Source of the DNA: Micrococcales bacterium KH10
GTDB lineage: Bacteria; Actinomycetota; Actinomycetes; Actinomycetales; Cellulomonadaceae
Direction of reading: 5' to 3'
DNA: 64,000 nucleotides
NCBI GenBank assembly: GCA_900188465.1
Contig: FZPE01000004.1
Coordinates: 280,751-344,750 of the forward strand
Part shown: piece after piece, positions 29,556 to 39,188 of the stretch
How positions within the stretch are numbered: position 1 is the first letter of the stretch
Layout: each line of letters starts with the position of its first letter
Made by a program: the position numbers and the translations under genes
The notes under the pieces: generated by a model
Database searches by the model: none
The model's input: the letters and a program-made list of their open reading frames with translations, nothing else
What the model was told of the DNA's origin: nothing

Positions 29556-30352
29556 CTCGCACCTCCGGACAGTTCTGAGAAGTGACGGTCGGGATCAGGG
29601 GAAGCGTCGCGTAGGGCGCGGGTGTACTCGTCCTGGGGGTTGAGGATCACCGAATCGGACGGACCGTGCTCAACGACTCTGCCGTGGTGCAACACCATGA
29701 TCTCGTCACTGAAGTGGCGTGCGGTCGCTAGGTCGTGGGTGATGTACAGCACCCCGAGGTCGGATTCGCGCTGCAGGTCGGCTAGCAGGTTCAGCACCCC
29801 GAGCCGAATGGACACGTCAAGCATGGATACCGGCTCATCGGCGATGAGTAGGCGTGGGCGGGAGGCAAGGGCGCGGGCGATGGCGATACGTTGACGCTGT
29901 CCGCCTGAGAGCTCATGGGGCCGGCGATCAATAGTCGTATCGGGATCGAGTCGTACTCGCGTGAGCAGGCGGCGGACCTCGTCCTCGATCTCATGGCGCG
30001 GCACCACTTGGTCCAGCTTCAACGGACGCTCTAGGTGGTAGCGGATCGTGTGGTACGGGTTCAGCGAGGCAAACGGGTCTTGAAAGACCATGCGCACCTG
30101 CTGGCGGTAACTTCGCAGCGCCTTACCGCGGCGCGGAATCGGTTGACCATCGAGCAGCACCTCCCCACTGGTGGCACGTTCCAACTGCGTGATGATCTTG
30201 GCAATGGTCGACTTGCCGGAACCGGACTGCCCGACCAGGGCGATCGTCTTGCCTGTCTCCAGCGTGAAACTGACATCATCCAGGGCTAGCATGCGGCCTG
30301 CGCCGCGTATGCCATAGCGTTTCGTCACGTTCTGGAACTCCAGCTGCGTCAT
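29552..30352 (-). CDS. ABC transporter ATP-binding protein (OppF/DppF type)
   Basis: A 266-residue nucleotide-binding subunit with Walker A GQSGSGKSTIAK, signature LSGGQRQRIAIARAL and Walker B LLIADEP. It powers import together with the OppD-like ATPase encoded directly upstream, whose stop it overlaps by four bases. Confidence 0.93.
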   Translation of the reverse strand: MTQLEFQNVTKRYGIRGAGRMLALDDVSFTLETGKTIALVGQSGSGKSTIAKIITQLERATSGEVLLDGQPIPRRGKALRSYRQQVRMVFQDPFASLNPYHTIRYHLERPLKLDQVVPRHEIEDEVRRLLTRVRLDPDTTIDRRPHELSGGQRQRIAIARALASRPRLLIADEPVSMLDVSIRLGVLNLLADLQRESDLGVLYITHDLATARHFSDEIMVLHHGRVVEHGPSDSVILNPQDEYTRALRDASPDPDRHFSELSGGAR

Positions 30353-31206
30353 GACATCGCCTCCTTGGCTGTTCCACTGCGCACGAATCCGCCGCGCTCG
30401 CCGGTCAGAGACGGGAACGAACTGAGCAGCGTCTTCGTATAGGGGTCCTGCGGCCGGTGGAAGATGTTCGCCGCGGTATCCAGCTCCACGATGCGCCCTT
30501 CGCGCATCACGGCAATGCGGTCGGATATCTCAAGCAAGAGCGGCAGGTCATGAGTGATGAACACGACGGAGAAGCCGAATTCACGGCGTAACTGAGAGAT
30601 CTGCCGCAGAATATCGCGTTGGACGAGCACATCTAACGCCGTGGTGGGCTCGTCCATGATCATCAGCTCAGGACGTAGCGCCAATGCCATGGCGATCATG
30701 ACACGTTGGCGCATGCCGCCGGAGAGCTGATGCGGGTAGGACTTGAGTCGTTCGCGCCCGACCGCCACCAGGTCCAGCAGATCGCCGCATTCGCGGTTGC
30801 GTTGGGTGCGTGACATCTTCGGTCGATGGGTTTTGAAGATGTCGCCGAGTTGGGCGCCGATGGTGATCACCGGATTCAACGCGTTCATCGCACCCTGGAA
30901 TACCATCGAGGCTTTGTCCCACCGGAACCGTCGCATCTGCCGATCGGACAGTCCGCCGATCTCGATGATGTCGCCGTTGGCACTGTGAAACTGGACATCT
31001 CCGCTGGTGATGACGGCCGGAGGCTTCAAAAGTCGCTGGATGCCGTAGGCCAGTGTGGTCTTACCGCAGCCTGACTCTCCAGCGAGTCCGAGTATCTCGC
31101 CGCGTTGAAGTTCCAGGTCGACATCGCATACCGCCTCGACCGGCGGGTCCACGTCGTAGGTCACGGAGAAGTTGGTGATCCGCAGCAGGGGATCGTCGTT
31201 TTTCAT
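30349..31206 (-). CDS. ABC transporter ATP-binding protein (OppD/DppD type)
   Basis: A 285-residue nucleotide-binding subunit with Walker [14 protein letters not shown], signature [15 protein letters not shown] and Walker [12 protein letters not shown]. It is the second gene of the transport operon, separated from the binding-protein gene by 72 bases that contain a strong hairpin. Confidence 0.93.
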   Translation of the reverse strand: MKNDDPLLRITNFSVTYDVDPPVEAVCDVDLELQRGEILGLAGESGCGKTTLAYGIQRLLKPPAVITSGDVQFHSANGDIIEIGGLSDRQMRRFRWDKASMVFQGAMNALNPVITIGAQLGDIFKTHRPKMSRTQRNRECGDLLDLVAVGRERLKSYPHQLSGGMRQRVMIAMALALRPELMIMDEPTTALDVLVQRDILRQISQLRREFGFSVVFITHDLPLLLEISDRIAVMREGRIVELDTAANIFHRPQDPYTKTLLSSFPSLTGERGGFVRSGTAKEAMS

Positions 31207-31232
31207 GGGGCCGTGAGTCTCTCTGCGTCAGC

Positions 31233-31267
31233 GGTGGGGCCGGATCAGGGGCAGATCCGACCCCACC
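31233..31267 (-). terminator. Intercistronic hairpin between binding-protein and ATPase genes
   Basis: Two 14-base arms (31233-31246 and 31254-31267) pair with one mismatch around a seven-base loop. On the transcribed strand the hairpin lies just after the binding-protein stop. Such structures are known to raise binding-protein levels by partial termination or by protecting the 3' end. No U-run is present. Confidence 0.5.
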
Positions 31268-31278
31268 TAGTCGCGGTA

Positions 31279-32964
31279 TCAGTCGGCTGGACGTAGTTTC
31301 GTCAGGATGTATACCGCTGTCGGCTGGGTTGGGTCGGCAGGGACGTATGGGTCGTCCTCGCCGGGCCAGCCGACATAGTTACGAGTGTTGTACTGGCTGA
31401 TGAACGGGCGGGTTCCAATCGGCATTGCCGGAACCTGCTCGACGAAGGCGGTCTGAATCTGATCTAGAGCTGCGTCACGGACTGCGTCATCGGTGGTGTT
31501 GGCGTATTCCTGTAGCGCCGTGGTCACAGCGGAATCGTCGAACCGACCGAAATTGAAGTCAGCGCCTTCACCGATGGGGGCAAGGAACCGGCCATCCATC
31601 TGGTTGGAGTAGAGGTCATAGGGGGTGGCACCCGAGTCGGTCCAGTGCAAAATGGCGTCGAATTCGCCGTCGCTCTTGGCTGCCCACCAACTGTCGGCAT
31701 CGGGTGTGTCCACCGCGGCAGTCACGCCCAGCTCCTTGACAGAGTCAGAGATCAACGAGATACCCGTGACGTAGTCGTTCCATCCTTGCGGCACAGACAG
31801 CGTGAAGGTCACTTCGTCGCCATCGGGGTCGATCAGGGTGTCACCGTTCCAGGTGTAGCCGGCGGCTTCGAGGACTGCCCGAGCCCCATCGACGTCTACC
31901 GAATACTCCTGACCCGCGTATTGAGACGAGATGAACGCGTCACCGGCTGGGGTTGGCAGGCCGGTCACCGAGGTCAGTGCTGGCACGCCGCCTTCACGAG
32001 CGATCTCCATGTGCTTCTGGCGATCGATGACCATGTTGACGGCCTTGCGGAAGGCGACGTCGTTGAATGGTTTGGTGGTGGTGTTGACGAACATCGTGTC
32101 GATACCCAGACCGGCCGCGGCCCAGTACACGTTGTGGTCTGGGTCTTTGTCAAGGTACGCGGACTGCACATTCGGGATGAACGCTTGCGCCCAGTCGGCG
32201 TCGCCGTTGGCCAATGCTGTGGTCAGTGCCGTGTTGTCCGCGTAGGAGACGTAGTAGAGGGTTGGTACCGCCAGTTCACCGCCCCAGTAGTCGGTGCGAG
32301 CTGTCAGCTCGACGGCCTGCGTGCTGAAGTTGGACAGCACGTAGGGACCGGTGCCCACGGGGTTCTCATTGACGTGAGTCGTGGGGTCGTCAACGCTGGC
32401 CCAGATATGCTCGGGGACGATAAGACGGTGCAGCACCTTGTCCTGCTTGACGAACATCGAGTTCGCGAAGGAGATCTCGACCGTGTCGCCTTCGGTGGTG
32501 ACCGAGGTGATCTCCAGTGCTGCGGTGTCCAGTGCCTCGTTGTCCTGAATGAGCTGGAACGTGAACGCAATGTCATCGGCGGTGAATGCTTCGCCGTCGT
32601 TCCAGGTGACGCCGTCACGTGCGGTGACTTTCACCGAGGTAAAGTCGTCGGCCCATTCGACGGCGGAGGCCAGCCAGGGCACTACGTCAGCCGAAGGATC
32701 GACGAGATTGACGATAGCCAGAGGTTCGAAGATCGCGTTGGCGTAGCCGAGGCGTAGCGCGGACGAGTCGCCCACCCATGGATTGTTGCCTTCGGTAGTG
32801 ATGGGGCCATCGGGTTTTGCGACGGTCAGTGCCGCGCCGGTGGCGTTGTTCCCCTGATTGCTGGGGGAGGTGGGTGAATCGGTGTCCGACCCGCCGCCAC
32901 TGCAGGCGGTGAGTACTAGTGTCGCTGCTAAGCCCCCAGCGACAAGGGAGGGCCTAAGCTTCAT
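31279..32964 (-). CDS. Family-5 solute-binding lipoprotein
   Basis: A 561-residue extracytoplasmic binding protein of the DppA/OppA (SBP_bac_5) class. The signal peptide ends in the lipobox LTAC, followed by a Gly/Ser/Asp linker. Typical family segments include ITTEGNNPWVGDSSALRLGY and AFTADDIAFTFQLIQDNEAL. It is the first gene of the operon binding protein - OppD - OppF - DppB - DppC - GH3. The presence of the GH3 enzyme points to an oligosaccharide ligand, as seen for some family-5 proteins. Confidence 0.93.
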   Translation of the reverse strand: MKLRPSLVAGGLAATLVLTACSGGGSDTDSPTSPSNQGNNATGAALTVAKPDGPITTEGNNPWVGDSSALRLGYANAIFEPLAIVNLVDPSADVVPWLASAVEWADDFTSVKVTARDGVTWNDGEAFTADDIAFTFQLIQDNEALDTAALEITSVTTEGDTVEISFANSMFVKQDKVLHRLIVPEHIWASVDDPTTHVNENPVGTGPYVLSNFSTQAVELTARTDYWGGELAVPTLYYVSYADNTALTTALANGDADWAQAFIPNVQSAYLDKDPDHNVYWAAAGLGIDTMFVNTTTKPFNDVAFRKAVNMVIDRQKHMEIAREGGVPALTSVTGLPTPAGDAFISSQYAGQEYSVDVDGARAVLEAAGYTWNGDTLIDPDGDEVTFTLSVPQGWNDYVTGISLISDSVKELGVTAAVDTPDADSWWAAKSDGEFDAILHWTDSGATPYDLYSNQMDGRFLAPIGEGADFNFGRFDDSAVTTALQEYANTTDDAVRDAALDQIQTAFVEQVPAMPIGTRPFISQYNTRNYVGWPGEDDPYVPADPTQPTAVYILTKLRPAD

Positions 32965-33013
32965 TGCTTCTCCTTGGCTTGTTGGCTCCGAGCGTGGACA
33001 CGAAGCCGTCTTT

Positions 33014-33029
33014 CACTCGACATCGAGTG
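33014..33029. promoter_or_regulatory. Palindromic operator candidate 1
   Basis: CACTCGA-CA-TCGAGTG is a perfect 16-base palindrome 50 bases upstream of the binding-protein gene, between it and the divergent TetR gene. Its binding factor is unknown. Confidence 0.4.
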
Positions 33030-33043
33030 TGATCGCTTAACTA

Positions 33044-33057
33044 ACTTACTTGTAAGT
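33044..33057. promoter_or_regulatory. Palindromic operator candidate 2 (TetR-like)
   Basis: ACTTAC-TT-GTAAGT, with perfect six-base arms, lies 80 bases upstream of the binding-protein gene. Size and A/T-rich symmetry resemble TetR-family operators, and a TetR gene is divergent from the operon, so control by that protein is a reasonable inference. Confidence 0.45.
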
Positions 33058-33320
33058 AACAGTTGTCGTCAACAGGAAACTAGTCTGTAATCGTTCATAA
33101 GTTGAAGATAGTTGCTGGATTTATAACCTATTGCGGTTTGAAAGATGGGAGATTTGTGCGGATTGGGTGCTGTATTACAGGCGCGTAGCCTGCGTTTTTC
33201 CAGCCTTTGGACGAGTTCTGCTGGTTTGATGCGTAAACTATGGGGGACCTGTCCGCGACGTGGCTACAGGTGTCGCACGGCGGTAACGAAGCAGTTTTTC
33301 AAGAAGAGGTGGCGTTTCGG

Positions 33321-33956
33321 ATGAGCCGAATATCTGGCCCGGTACAGCAACCGCAATCACGCCCTGCCACTGCAGCTCGGCGGCGGGCGATCATCGAGGC
33401 CGCCATTGAGGTCTTCGGCAGTAAAGGTTTCACCGGCGGCACACTGGCCGACGTAGGCGCTCATGTCGGAATGACGCATGCCGGGGTGCTGCACCACTTC
33501 CGCAGTAAAGAGCAGTTACTGCTCGAAATGCTCAAATACCGTGACGCCGTCGACGTCGAGGCCTTCGAGGACCAGCACATCCCCGGCGGTGCAGCACTCT
33601 TCGAACACCTCATTGAGACAGCGTTGCGCAACGCCGAACGAGTCGCATTGGTTCAGGCCTATGTGGTGCTGTCCGCAGACTCGATCACGGAAGATCACCC
33701 CGCCCGGGAGTATTTCGAGTCGCGCTATCGAATCCTGCGCCGGGAAGTCGCTGAGGCCTTTGAAGTGATGTGCCAGGAAAAGGGTGTCCACGACGACGAG
33801 CAGATCAAGATGGCTTCGGCCAGCATCCTCGCAGTCATGGACGGCCTGCAGTATCAGTGGCTGCTGGCGCCCGACACCCTAGATCTGGGCAAGGCGACCA
33901 AGTTCGCCATCGAATCCATCGTCACCTCGGTCGTCGGCCCACCGGACGCCGACTAG
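33321..33956 (+). CDS. TetR family transcriptional regulator
   Basis: A regulator of about 211 residues. The N-terminal helix-turn-helix is clear in IIEAAIEVFGSKGF and LADVGAHVGMTHAGVLHHFR, followed by an all-helical ligand domain with a C-terminal TetR_C-like block. It is divergent from the oligosaccharide-transport/beta-glucosidase operon and is its likely repressor. The start is uncertain: ATG 33321, GTG 33309 and ATG 33240 are all in frame; the HTH begins well after each of them. Confidence 0.88.
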   Translation: MSRISGPVQQPQSRPATAARRRAIIEAAIEVFGSKGFTGGTLADVGAHVGMTHAGVLHHFRSKEQLLLEMLKYRDAVDVEAFEDQHIPGGAALFEHLIETALRNAERVALVQAYVVLSADSITEDHPAREYFESRYRILRREVAEAFEVMCQEKGVHDDEQIKMASASILAVMDGLQYQWLLAPDTLDLGKATKFAIESIVTSVVGPPDAD

Positions 33957-33971
33957 CCGGGGCCGACAGGG

Positions 33972-34241
33972 CTACCAGTTCTGCATGGCGCGCAGCGACC
34001 AGCGCCATTCGTCCGGTCCGCGCCCGCCCTTGCGGCCCAGTGGGCTCATCCGTAGGCCACGGCCTGGGTCACGCCAGCGCTCACGGGGACGGGATACTTC
34101 CTCCGGGTCAGGCGTAGGTTGCGGGGCCGTCGCGGCAAGCCCAGCGATCAACGCGACGATCTCGTCCTCTGTCGGATCGCCGCGCAGAATCCTCATTCCC
34201 GCCCACGGGTTGGTTGCGGCAGGATCGGGCGTCTCACTCAT
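33972..34241 (-). CDS. accE: Acyl-CoA carboxylase epsilon subunit
   Basis: An 89-residue protein with the epsilon-subunit signature MRILRGDPTEDEIVALIAGL and the usual tryptophan/arginine-rich C-terminus (DEWRWSLRAMQNW). Epsilon subunits bind the beta subunit and are needed for full activity of actinobacterial acyl-CoA carboxylases. The start ATG at 34241 overlaps the stop of the upstream acidic-protein gene by eight bases. A longer frame to 34463 exists, but the extension is out of family and lies inside the upstream gene. Confidence 0.85.
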   Translation of the reverse strand: MSETPDPAATNPWAGMRILRGDPTEDEIVALIAGLAATAPQPTPDPEEVSRPRERWRDPGRGLRMSPLGRKGGRGPDEWRWSLRAMQNW

Positions 34242-34875
34242 CGTCGTCACCCGCCTCGATGTAGTACTCGTGAACGCAAGACCAGCCGTTGACAGCGATG
34301 CCGTCGGCTTCGAGTTGCTGCACGACCTCGTTCGCGGCCCGGTCAAGCGTCTCCATGGCACGGCGCAGGCTTGCATCAAGGGCCTCGGCCTCGACATCGC
34401 CAGTGTCGAGCATGAACTCCAGATGGAGTGCTTCTTCGGCCTCGACTTCGTCGTCCGTCTCATCGTCCTCGTCCGCGGTCCAGGTGTGAGCGCTCGTCAT
34501 CCCTAACTGGGACTCGAAAGCGTCATCCAGCGCCGCATTGAGTCGCGAAATATGGGATTCGGCGGCCTCGACGCGCGGGTCGTCATCGGCGGTGGCCGCA
34601 TCAAACTCGGCGCGCACCCCAACCGCGGTGTCGACATACCGGTGCAGTGCACCGGCCAGTTGGTCGACCATGTCATGCAACGGGGCAGGGTCGACCGTGG
34701 CCGGCTGGTCGCTTAGGTCCTCATCGGTTGCAGGCTCGCCTGCGTCTACGGCATCTGCGTCATCGGCTGACACAGGCTGATTCGCGGATAACTCGTCCGC
34801 GGGCACTTCGCTTGCGGATCGCGAGTCGGTAGGCTCCTCGTCTTGAGGCTGCTCAGCAGTCGGTTCGTCACTCAT
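34234..34875 (-). CDS. Acidic hypothetical protein encoded between accD and accE
   Basis: A 213-residue, strongly acidic protein with no recognised family. The first 70 residues are low-complexity (Glu/Asp/Ala/Pro); the rest looks helical, ending [18 protein letters not shown]. It has no signal peptide or membrane helix. Its ATG overlaps the accD stop (ATGA) and its end overlaps accE, so it is translated as part of the carboxylase operon. A role as an accessory or stability factor for the carboxylase is only suggested by this context. Confidence 0.7.
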   Translation of the reverse strand: MSDEPTAEQPQDEEPTDSRSASEVPADELSANQPVSADDADAVDAGEPATDEDLSDQPATVDPAPLHDMVDQLAGALHRYVDTAVGVRAEFDAATADDDPRVEAAESHISRLNAALDDAFESQLGMTSAHTWTADEDDETDDEVEAEEALHLEFMLDTGDVEAEALDASLRRAMETLDRAANEVVQQLEADGIAVNGWSCVHEYYIEAGDDDE

Positions 34876-36488
34876 AGCGGAATGTTCCCGTGCTTCTTCG
34901 GCGGCAGGCTGCCACGCTTGGTGCGGAGCGCGCGCAGCGCCTTGGTGATCTCAGCGCGAGTGGTCGCCGGCTCGATCACCGCGTCGATGTAGCCGCGTGC
35001 GGCCGCATCCCAGGGGTTGACGATCTCATCCTCGTATTCGGCCACCAATCGAGCGCGTTCCGCTTCGACGTCCCCGCTTTGCTCAGCGACCTTCTGCAAA
35101 GCCCGGCGCTGCAGGATGTTGACCGCTCCACCGGCGCCCATCACCGCGATCTGTGCTGTCGGCCAGGCCAGGTTGATATCAGCGCCGAGCTGCTTGGAGC
35201 CCATCACGATGTAGGCGCCGCCATAGGCTTTGCGGGTGATGACCGTGACCAGCGGAACCGTTGCCTCCGCGTAGGCGTAAATGAGTTTCGCACCACGACG
35301 GATGATGCCGTTCCACTCCTGATCCGTGCCGGGCAAGAAGCCGGGCACGTCGACCAAGGTGACGATCGGAATGTTGAAGGCATCGCAGGTACGGACGAAC
35401 CGGGCGGCCTTCTCAGCCGCGTTGATATCCAAGGTGCCGGCCATCGACATCGGCTGATTCGCGACGATTCCGACGGAATGGCCTTCAACTCGACCATAGC
35501 CAATCACCACATTGCCTGCGAAGAGCGGTTGGATCTCTAGGAACTCGCCCTCGTCCACGATGGTGGCGATCAGGTCATGCATGTCGTAGGGCTGGGAGAC
35601 CGAATCCGGTACCAGTGCGTTGAGCGCCAGATCGTCTTCAGACGGCGTCAAGTCGGCGTCCGTCGGGTAGACCGGTGGGTCTGACAGATTGTTCTGCGGC
35701 AGGAATGTGAGCAGATGGTGGACGTATTCGAAGGCGTCGTCCTCGTCCGCGGCGAGGTAGTGCGCCACACCGGAACGCTCGTTGTGGGTCTGGGCACCGC
35801 CGAGTTCCTCGAAACCAACGTCTTCGCCGGTGACAGCACGAATCACATCTGGCCCGGTGATGAACATATTCGATGTGCCGTCGGCCATGACGATCACATC
35901 GGTCAGAGCGGGGGAGTAGACCGCACCACCAGCACTCGGCCCGAGAATCAACGAGATCTGCGGGATAACCCCTGAGGCTGCGACATTGCGGCGGAAGATC
36001 TCGGCGAACTGGGTCAGCGCCGCGACGCCTTCTTGAATGCGAGCGCCGCCGCCGTCGCTGATGCCGATCAACGGCACTCCAGTGCGCAGTGCCAGATCCA
36101 TCACCTTAGTGATCTTCTGGCCGTGGACCTCACCCAAGGATCCGCCGAGCACCGTGAAGTCCTGCGAGTAGATGCACACTTGACGACCATCGATCGTGCC
36201 GTACCCGACCACAACACCATCGCCGGGGATGACCTTGTCCGCCATGCCATATTTCGTGGCGCGGTGCGTCGCGAAAGCATCGAGCTCGACAAAGGAGTCC
36301 TCGTCGAGCAGTTGGTCGATCCGCTCTCGGGCGGACTTCTTGCCGCGAGCGTGCTGCTTTGCCTGCGCATGTTCCTCGGGTTCGGCAATGGCCTTGTGGG
36401 TGCGCTGCGCCAGGTCCGCGAGCTTGCCTGCCGTTGTCGCGGTGAGAGGTTCCGATTGCGATGTCTCGGTTGCATGTGAATCAGTCAC
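34872..36488 (-). CDS. accD: Acyl-CoA carboxylase beta subunit (carboxyltransferase)
   Basis: A 538-residue carboxyltransferase of the PccB/AccD5 type, which moves the carboxyl group from biotin to acetyl- or propionyl-CoA. The N-terminal crotonase-like half contains [19 protein letters not shown] and the C-terminal half contains [19 protein letters not shown] and [12 protein letters not shown]. It forms the operon accD - acidic protein - accE on the minus strand and is divergent from birA. The alpha subunit is at 21.6-23.4 kb. Acetyl versus propionyl specificity cannot be told from sequence alone here. Confidence 0.94.
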   Translation of the reverse strand: MTDSHATETSQSEPLTATTAGKLADLAQRTHKAIAEPEEHAQAKQHARGKKSARERIDQLLDEDSFVELDAFATHRATKYGMADKVIPGDGVVVGYGTIDGRQVCIYSQDFTVLGGSLGEVHGQKITKVMDLALRTGVPLIGISDGGGARIQEGVAALTQFAEIFRRNVAASGVIPQISLILGPSAGGAVYSPALTDVIVMADGTSNMFITGPDVIRAVTGEDVGFEELGGAQTHNERSGVAHYLAADEDDAFEYVHHLLTFLPQNNLSDPPVYPTDADLTPSEDDLALNALVPDSVSQPYDMHDLIATIVDEGEFLEIQPLFAGNVVIGYGRVEGHSVGIVANQPMSMAGTLDINAAEKAARFVRTCDAFNIPIVTLVDVPGFLPGTDQEWNGIIRRGAKLIYAYAEATVPLVTVITRKAYGGAYIVMGSKQLGADINLAWPTAQIAVMGAGGAVNILQRRALQKVAEQSGDVEAERARLVAEYEDEIVNPWDAAARGYIDAVIEPATTRAEITKALRALRTKRGSLPPKKHGNIPL

Positions 36489-36641
36489 AGCACGAGCCTA
36501 GACCTATCTGGTGGTGCTGGTCATGTTCGCAGGCTCACGGCCTGCACGCCTGTTCTTGGTCGATTCGGCAATCGACACTGGTGCATCGTCCACTCCACGC
36601 GATGGTGGCGCCTCTGGCGAGAACTGTCGTATCAGACCAAG

Positions 36642-37547
36642 ATGGTGGACATGAGCCAGTCCCATCTCGTCGGCGACCTCGACCGCGACCGGTTACTTGC
36701 CTTGATCGCTGAGCAGGTAGGTGAGCACGGCGTCGGTTATATACCGCCTGTCATAGAGTTTTGGGACGAGTTGCCCTCGACCAATGCGTATCTGGCAGAC
36801 CAGTGGACGAGGCGCAGCGACGAGTTACGCGACGGAACGCTGGTATTGACCGGACATCAAAGTGCGGGTTTGGGTCGTCGCGATCGTACTTGGCTGACGC
36901 CGCCCGGTTCGGCATTGACGATGTCGGTGCTCGTCGATCTGGATCGCATTGCGCCGCGTCATCGCACCTTGTTGAGCGCGCTTGCTGGTCTGGCGGTGGC
37001 TGAATGCGTCGGCGACCTGACTACAGCGCAGGTTCGGTTGAAGTGGCCAAACGATGTGGTGGCCGAAGTCAGCGATGCCGCCGATCTGGATCAGTGGGGT
37101 CGATGGCGCAAGCTTGCTGGGGTGTTGACGGTGCTCGTCAATGATGGTGAGCGAACCGCTGCCGTCATCGGCATCGGGCTTAACGTACGTCAGCGCGCGA
37201 ACGAGCTGCCCGTCCCGCACGCAACCTCTGTCGCGCTGCTGACTGCCGACGAGACAGAAGCGCTAGACCGAACCGAGCTGGCCGCGAATGTGATGACCAG
37301 GCTGCTGACCCGTGTGACGCAGTTGCGTAGCGGCCGCAGCGAAGAGATTCTCGGCAGTATCGCGGCCGCTTCGATGATGGTTGGGCGACGGGTACGAGCG
37401 GCGCTTGCTGATGGCCTCGTGATCGAAGGTGAGGCGATTGGGTTGGGCGAAAGCGGCCAACTCGTGATCCGTGATCTAGCTGGAAATCACCACGCGCTTC
37501 TCGAAGGAGACATCACCCAGGTGCGTCCGGCGGGATCTGACGCCTAA
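36642..37547 (+). CDS. birA: Biotin--protein ligase
   Basis: A 301-residue class I biotin ligase that attaches biotin to the BCCP domain of AccA. The biotinyl-AMP motif is seen as TGHQSAGLGRRDRTWLTPP and the catalytic lysine region as LKWPNDVVAE. There is no N-terminal DNA-binding domain, so it does not appear to regulate transcription. Starts at ATG 36642 or ATG 36651 are equally plausible. Its divergent position next to accD matches the mycobacterial order as I recall it. Confidence 0.92.
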   Translation: MVDMSQSHLVGDLDRDRLLALIAEQVGEHGVGYIPPVIEFWDELPSTNAYLADQWTRRSDELRDGTLVLTGHQSAGLGRRDRTWLTPPGSALTMSVLVDLDRIAPRHRTLLSALAGLAVAECVGDLTTAQVRLKWPNDVVAEVSDAADLDQWGRWRKLAGVLTVLVNDGERTAAVIGIGLNVRQRANELPVPHATSVALLTADETEALDRTELAANVMTRLLTRVTQLRSGRSEEILGSIAAASMMVGRRVRAALADGLVIEGEAIGLGESGQLVIRDLAGNHHALLEGDITQVRPAGSDA

Positions 37548-37595
37548 TCGTGATCCACCTCACTTCTGCGACCTTTCTGCCCTAGACTTTGGTCT

Positions 37596-38651
37596 GTGCA
37601 ACAACCCGACGAATCTGGTCCCGATGAGGCGACGCAATCAGATGGACGTGCCATCGCTGCTCGTCTTGACCACGAGATTCTTGGCGAATCACGCGAGCTG
37701 ACGGCGACCGAACTCGCAGCGGTAGCTGATGTCGATGAGGAGTTCGCTCGCAACTATTGGCGTGCACTGGGACTGCCCATCGCGGCGCGTGACCGACGGG
37801 CGTTCACCCCGGCTGACGCTGAAGCCGTTCACGAGATGGCCGAGACCGCTCGGGAACGTCAGTGGGATATCGCCACAGTGAGCACGCTGGTTCGCTCGGT
37901 GGGGCACACCATGGACCGACTGGCCCTGTGGCAGTTGGAGGCGCTCGCGGATCACATCATGCGCACGCAGGGAATCTCGGATGCCGCGGCGAGGACGCAG
38001 ACGGTCGATTCGCTGCCGGATCTGATGCCAATGCTCCAGACTCAGTTGTTGCACGCCTGGCGCCGTCAACTGGCGGCCTGGGCGAGTCGTTATGCCATCG
38101 AGTTCTCCGATACCGGGCCTCAAGCGGGGGACGCCGGAGCATTGCCGATGCCGCGCGCCGTCGGTTTCGTCGACATCGTCCAGTTCACGCAGCGGACCAC
38201 AGCCCTGGAGTCGCGCGAGCTTGCAAGCTTCGTGCAGAACTTTGAGGCGACCTGCCGTGACATCGTGACCGCTCACGGCGGACGGGTGGTCAAGACCATC
38301 GGAGATGCGGTGCTGTTCATCACCGATGATGCGGCTGCGGGCGCTGACGTCGCGCTCGCGCTCGCTCAGCAGTGGCAGTCGCCGCAGAACGCCGTTGATG
38401 GCGAGCCGCTCGCGGTACGGATCTCGTTGGTTTGGGGACGAGTGCTCTCTCGCTTCGGAGATGTCTTCGGACCGTCGGTGAACCTCGCCGCACGGTTGGC
38501 GTCGGCTTCCGAACCAGGTCAGATCCTTATCGACGAGGCCACCCGCGAGGCGCTACAGGTGAGTGAGCGGTTTAGTATCCGGCAATGTGCCGTGCAGTCG
38601 CTGCCCGGTATCGGTGAGGTCCCCACCTGGGCGCTCGACCCTGCTCTCTAA
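37596..38651 (+). CDS. Class III adenylate cyclase, Rv2212-like
   Basis: A 351-residue cyclase with an N-terminal regulatory region (about residues 1-185) followed by a catalytic CHD domain. The metal-binding residues are in VGFVDIVQFT and VVKTIGDAVLF, the latter also supplying the adenine-selecting lysine; FGPSVNLAARL carries the transition-state Asn/Arg. The N-terminal part resembles the auto-inhibitory domain of Rv2212/Rv1264-type mycobacterial cyclases, some of which respond to pH and lipids. The start is the GTG at 37596. It is soluble and has no membrane helix. Confidence 0.85.
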   Translation: MQQPDESGPDEATQSDGRAIAARLDHEILGESRELTATELAAVADVDEEFARNYWRALGLPIAARDRRAFTPADAEAVHEMAETARERQWDIATVSTLVRSVGHTMDRLALWQLEALADHIMRTQGISDAAARTQTVDSLPDLMPMLQTQLLHAWRRQLAAWASRYAIEFSDTGPQAGDAGALPMPRAVGFVDIVQFTQRTTALESRELASFVQNFEATCRDIVTAHGGRVVKTIGDAVLFITDDAAAGADVALALAQQWQSPQNAVDGEPLAVRISLVWGRVLSRFGDVFGPSVNLAARLASASEPGQILIDEATREALQVSERFSIRQCAVQSLPGIGEVPTWALDPAL

Positions 38652-38665
38652 CCGGCGGTTGAGTA

Positions 38666-38685
38666 GGCGTGGGACGAGCCACGCC
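38666..38685 (+). terminator. Hairpin after the cyclase gene
   Basis: GGCGTGG and CCACGCC arms with a six-base loop start 14 bases after the cyclase stop. There is no U-run, so it is a probable but not typical terminator. Confidence 0.4.
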
Positions 38686-39038
38686 GTCCTGAGTCGGCAG
38701 AAAGGACGAAACACCTGCTGGTTGCCCCACCCCATTCCCTGTCGGTCGAGCCTGGTCGAGACGTCGAATATGGGCCAATTTGGCGATTATGGCCGGGCAA
38801 TTTCCCGTCCGTAATTACATGGACGGCCCACAACTGCGAAGGAAGAGAGAAGAGGTCGGGGAGAGGATGCGCGGTGTCACGCTTGATTCGACCGTCCCGC
38901 TAAGCAGGGCAGCACACATCTTTGACACCGGACGTTGAGTGCAGCGGCTACACCGAAGCAGCAGCAGCCAACCACAGTGCAGCAACAGCCAAGATCAAAC
39001 TTGGCCTCGGCTAACCAGCCCACACCGCTGCCGGTCTT

Positions 39039-39076
39039 CTTTCCTGTTGTCGGAAAACAAACCGTCGACAGGAAAG
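39039..39076. repeat. Imperfect hairpin in the convergent region
   Basis: Left arm 39039-39053 and right arm 39062-39076 pair over 15 positions with one mismatch and one wobble. It may form part of a bidirectional terminator block. Confidence 0.35.
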
Positions 39077-39126
39077 TTATCCTGCGGCAATAACTGCTCC
39101 CCGGGTTGAGACCACCACTTCGCGCA

Positions 39127-39188
39127 GGGGCATCAAAGTCGTGTTAGGCACACCATATATGAGGTGCTTGACGCGACTTTGATGCCCC
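39127..39188 (-). terminator. Long hairpin after the SRAP gene
   Basis: A perfect 15-base inverted repeat (GGGGCATCAAAGTCG and CGACTTTGATGCCCC) encloses a 32-base centre that can form an inner stem (GCAC...GTGC type). It begins 21 bases after the SRAP stop on the minus strand and could end transcription there. The size and symmetry are greater than needed for a terminator. Confidence 0.5.

Larger units (their letters stand above)
32965..33320. other. Divergent promoter region of the transport operon and tetR
   Basis: About 356 bases lie between the binding-protein start and the TetR start. They are A/T-richer than their surroundings and hold two palindromes at 33014-33029 and 33044-33057, described separately. 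No gene is evident. Confidence 0.5.

Noticed and set aside
31645..32757. Long plus-strand open frame of 370 codons.
   Set aside because: It lies wholly inside the solute-binding protein gene on the other strand, has Arg/Gly/Val-biased composition and matches no family; it is a codon-bias shadow.
38940..39000. CAG-rich stretch that might be a repeat or coding.
   Set aside because: Units are irregular and no frame with a start and a ribosome-binding site covers it.
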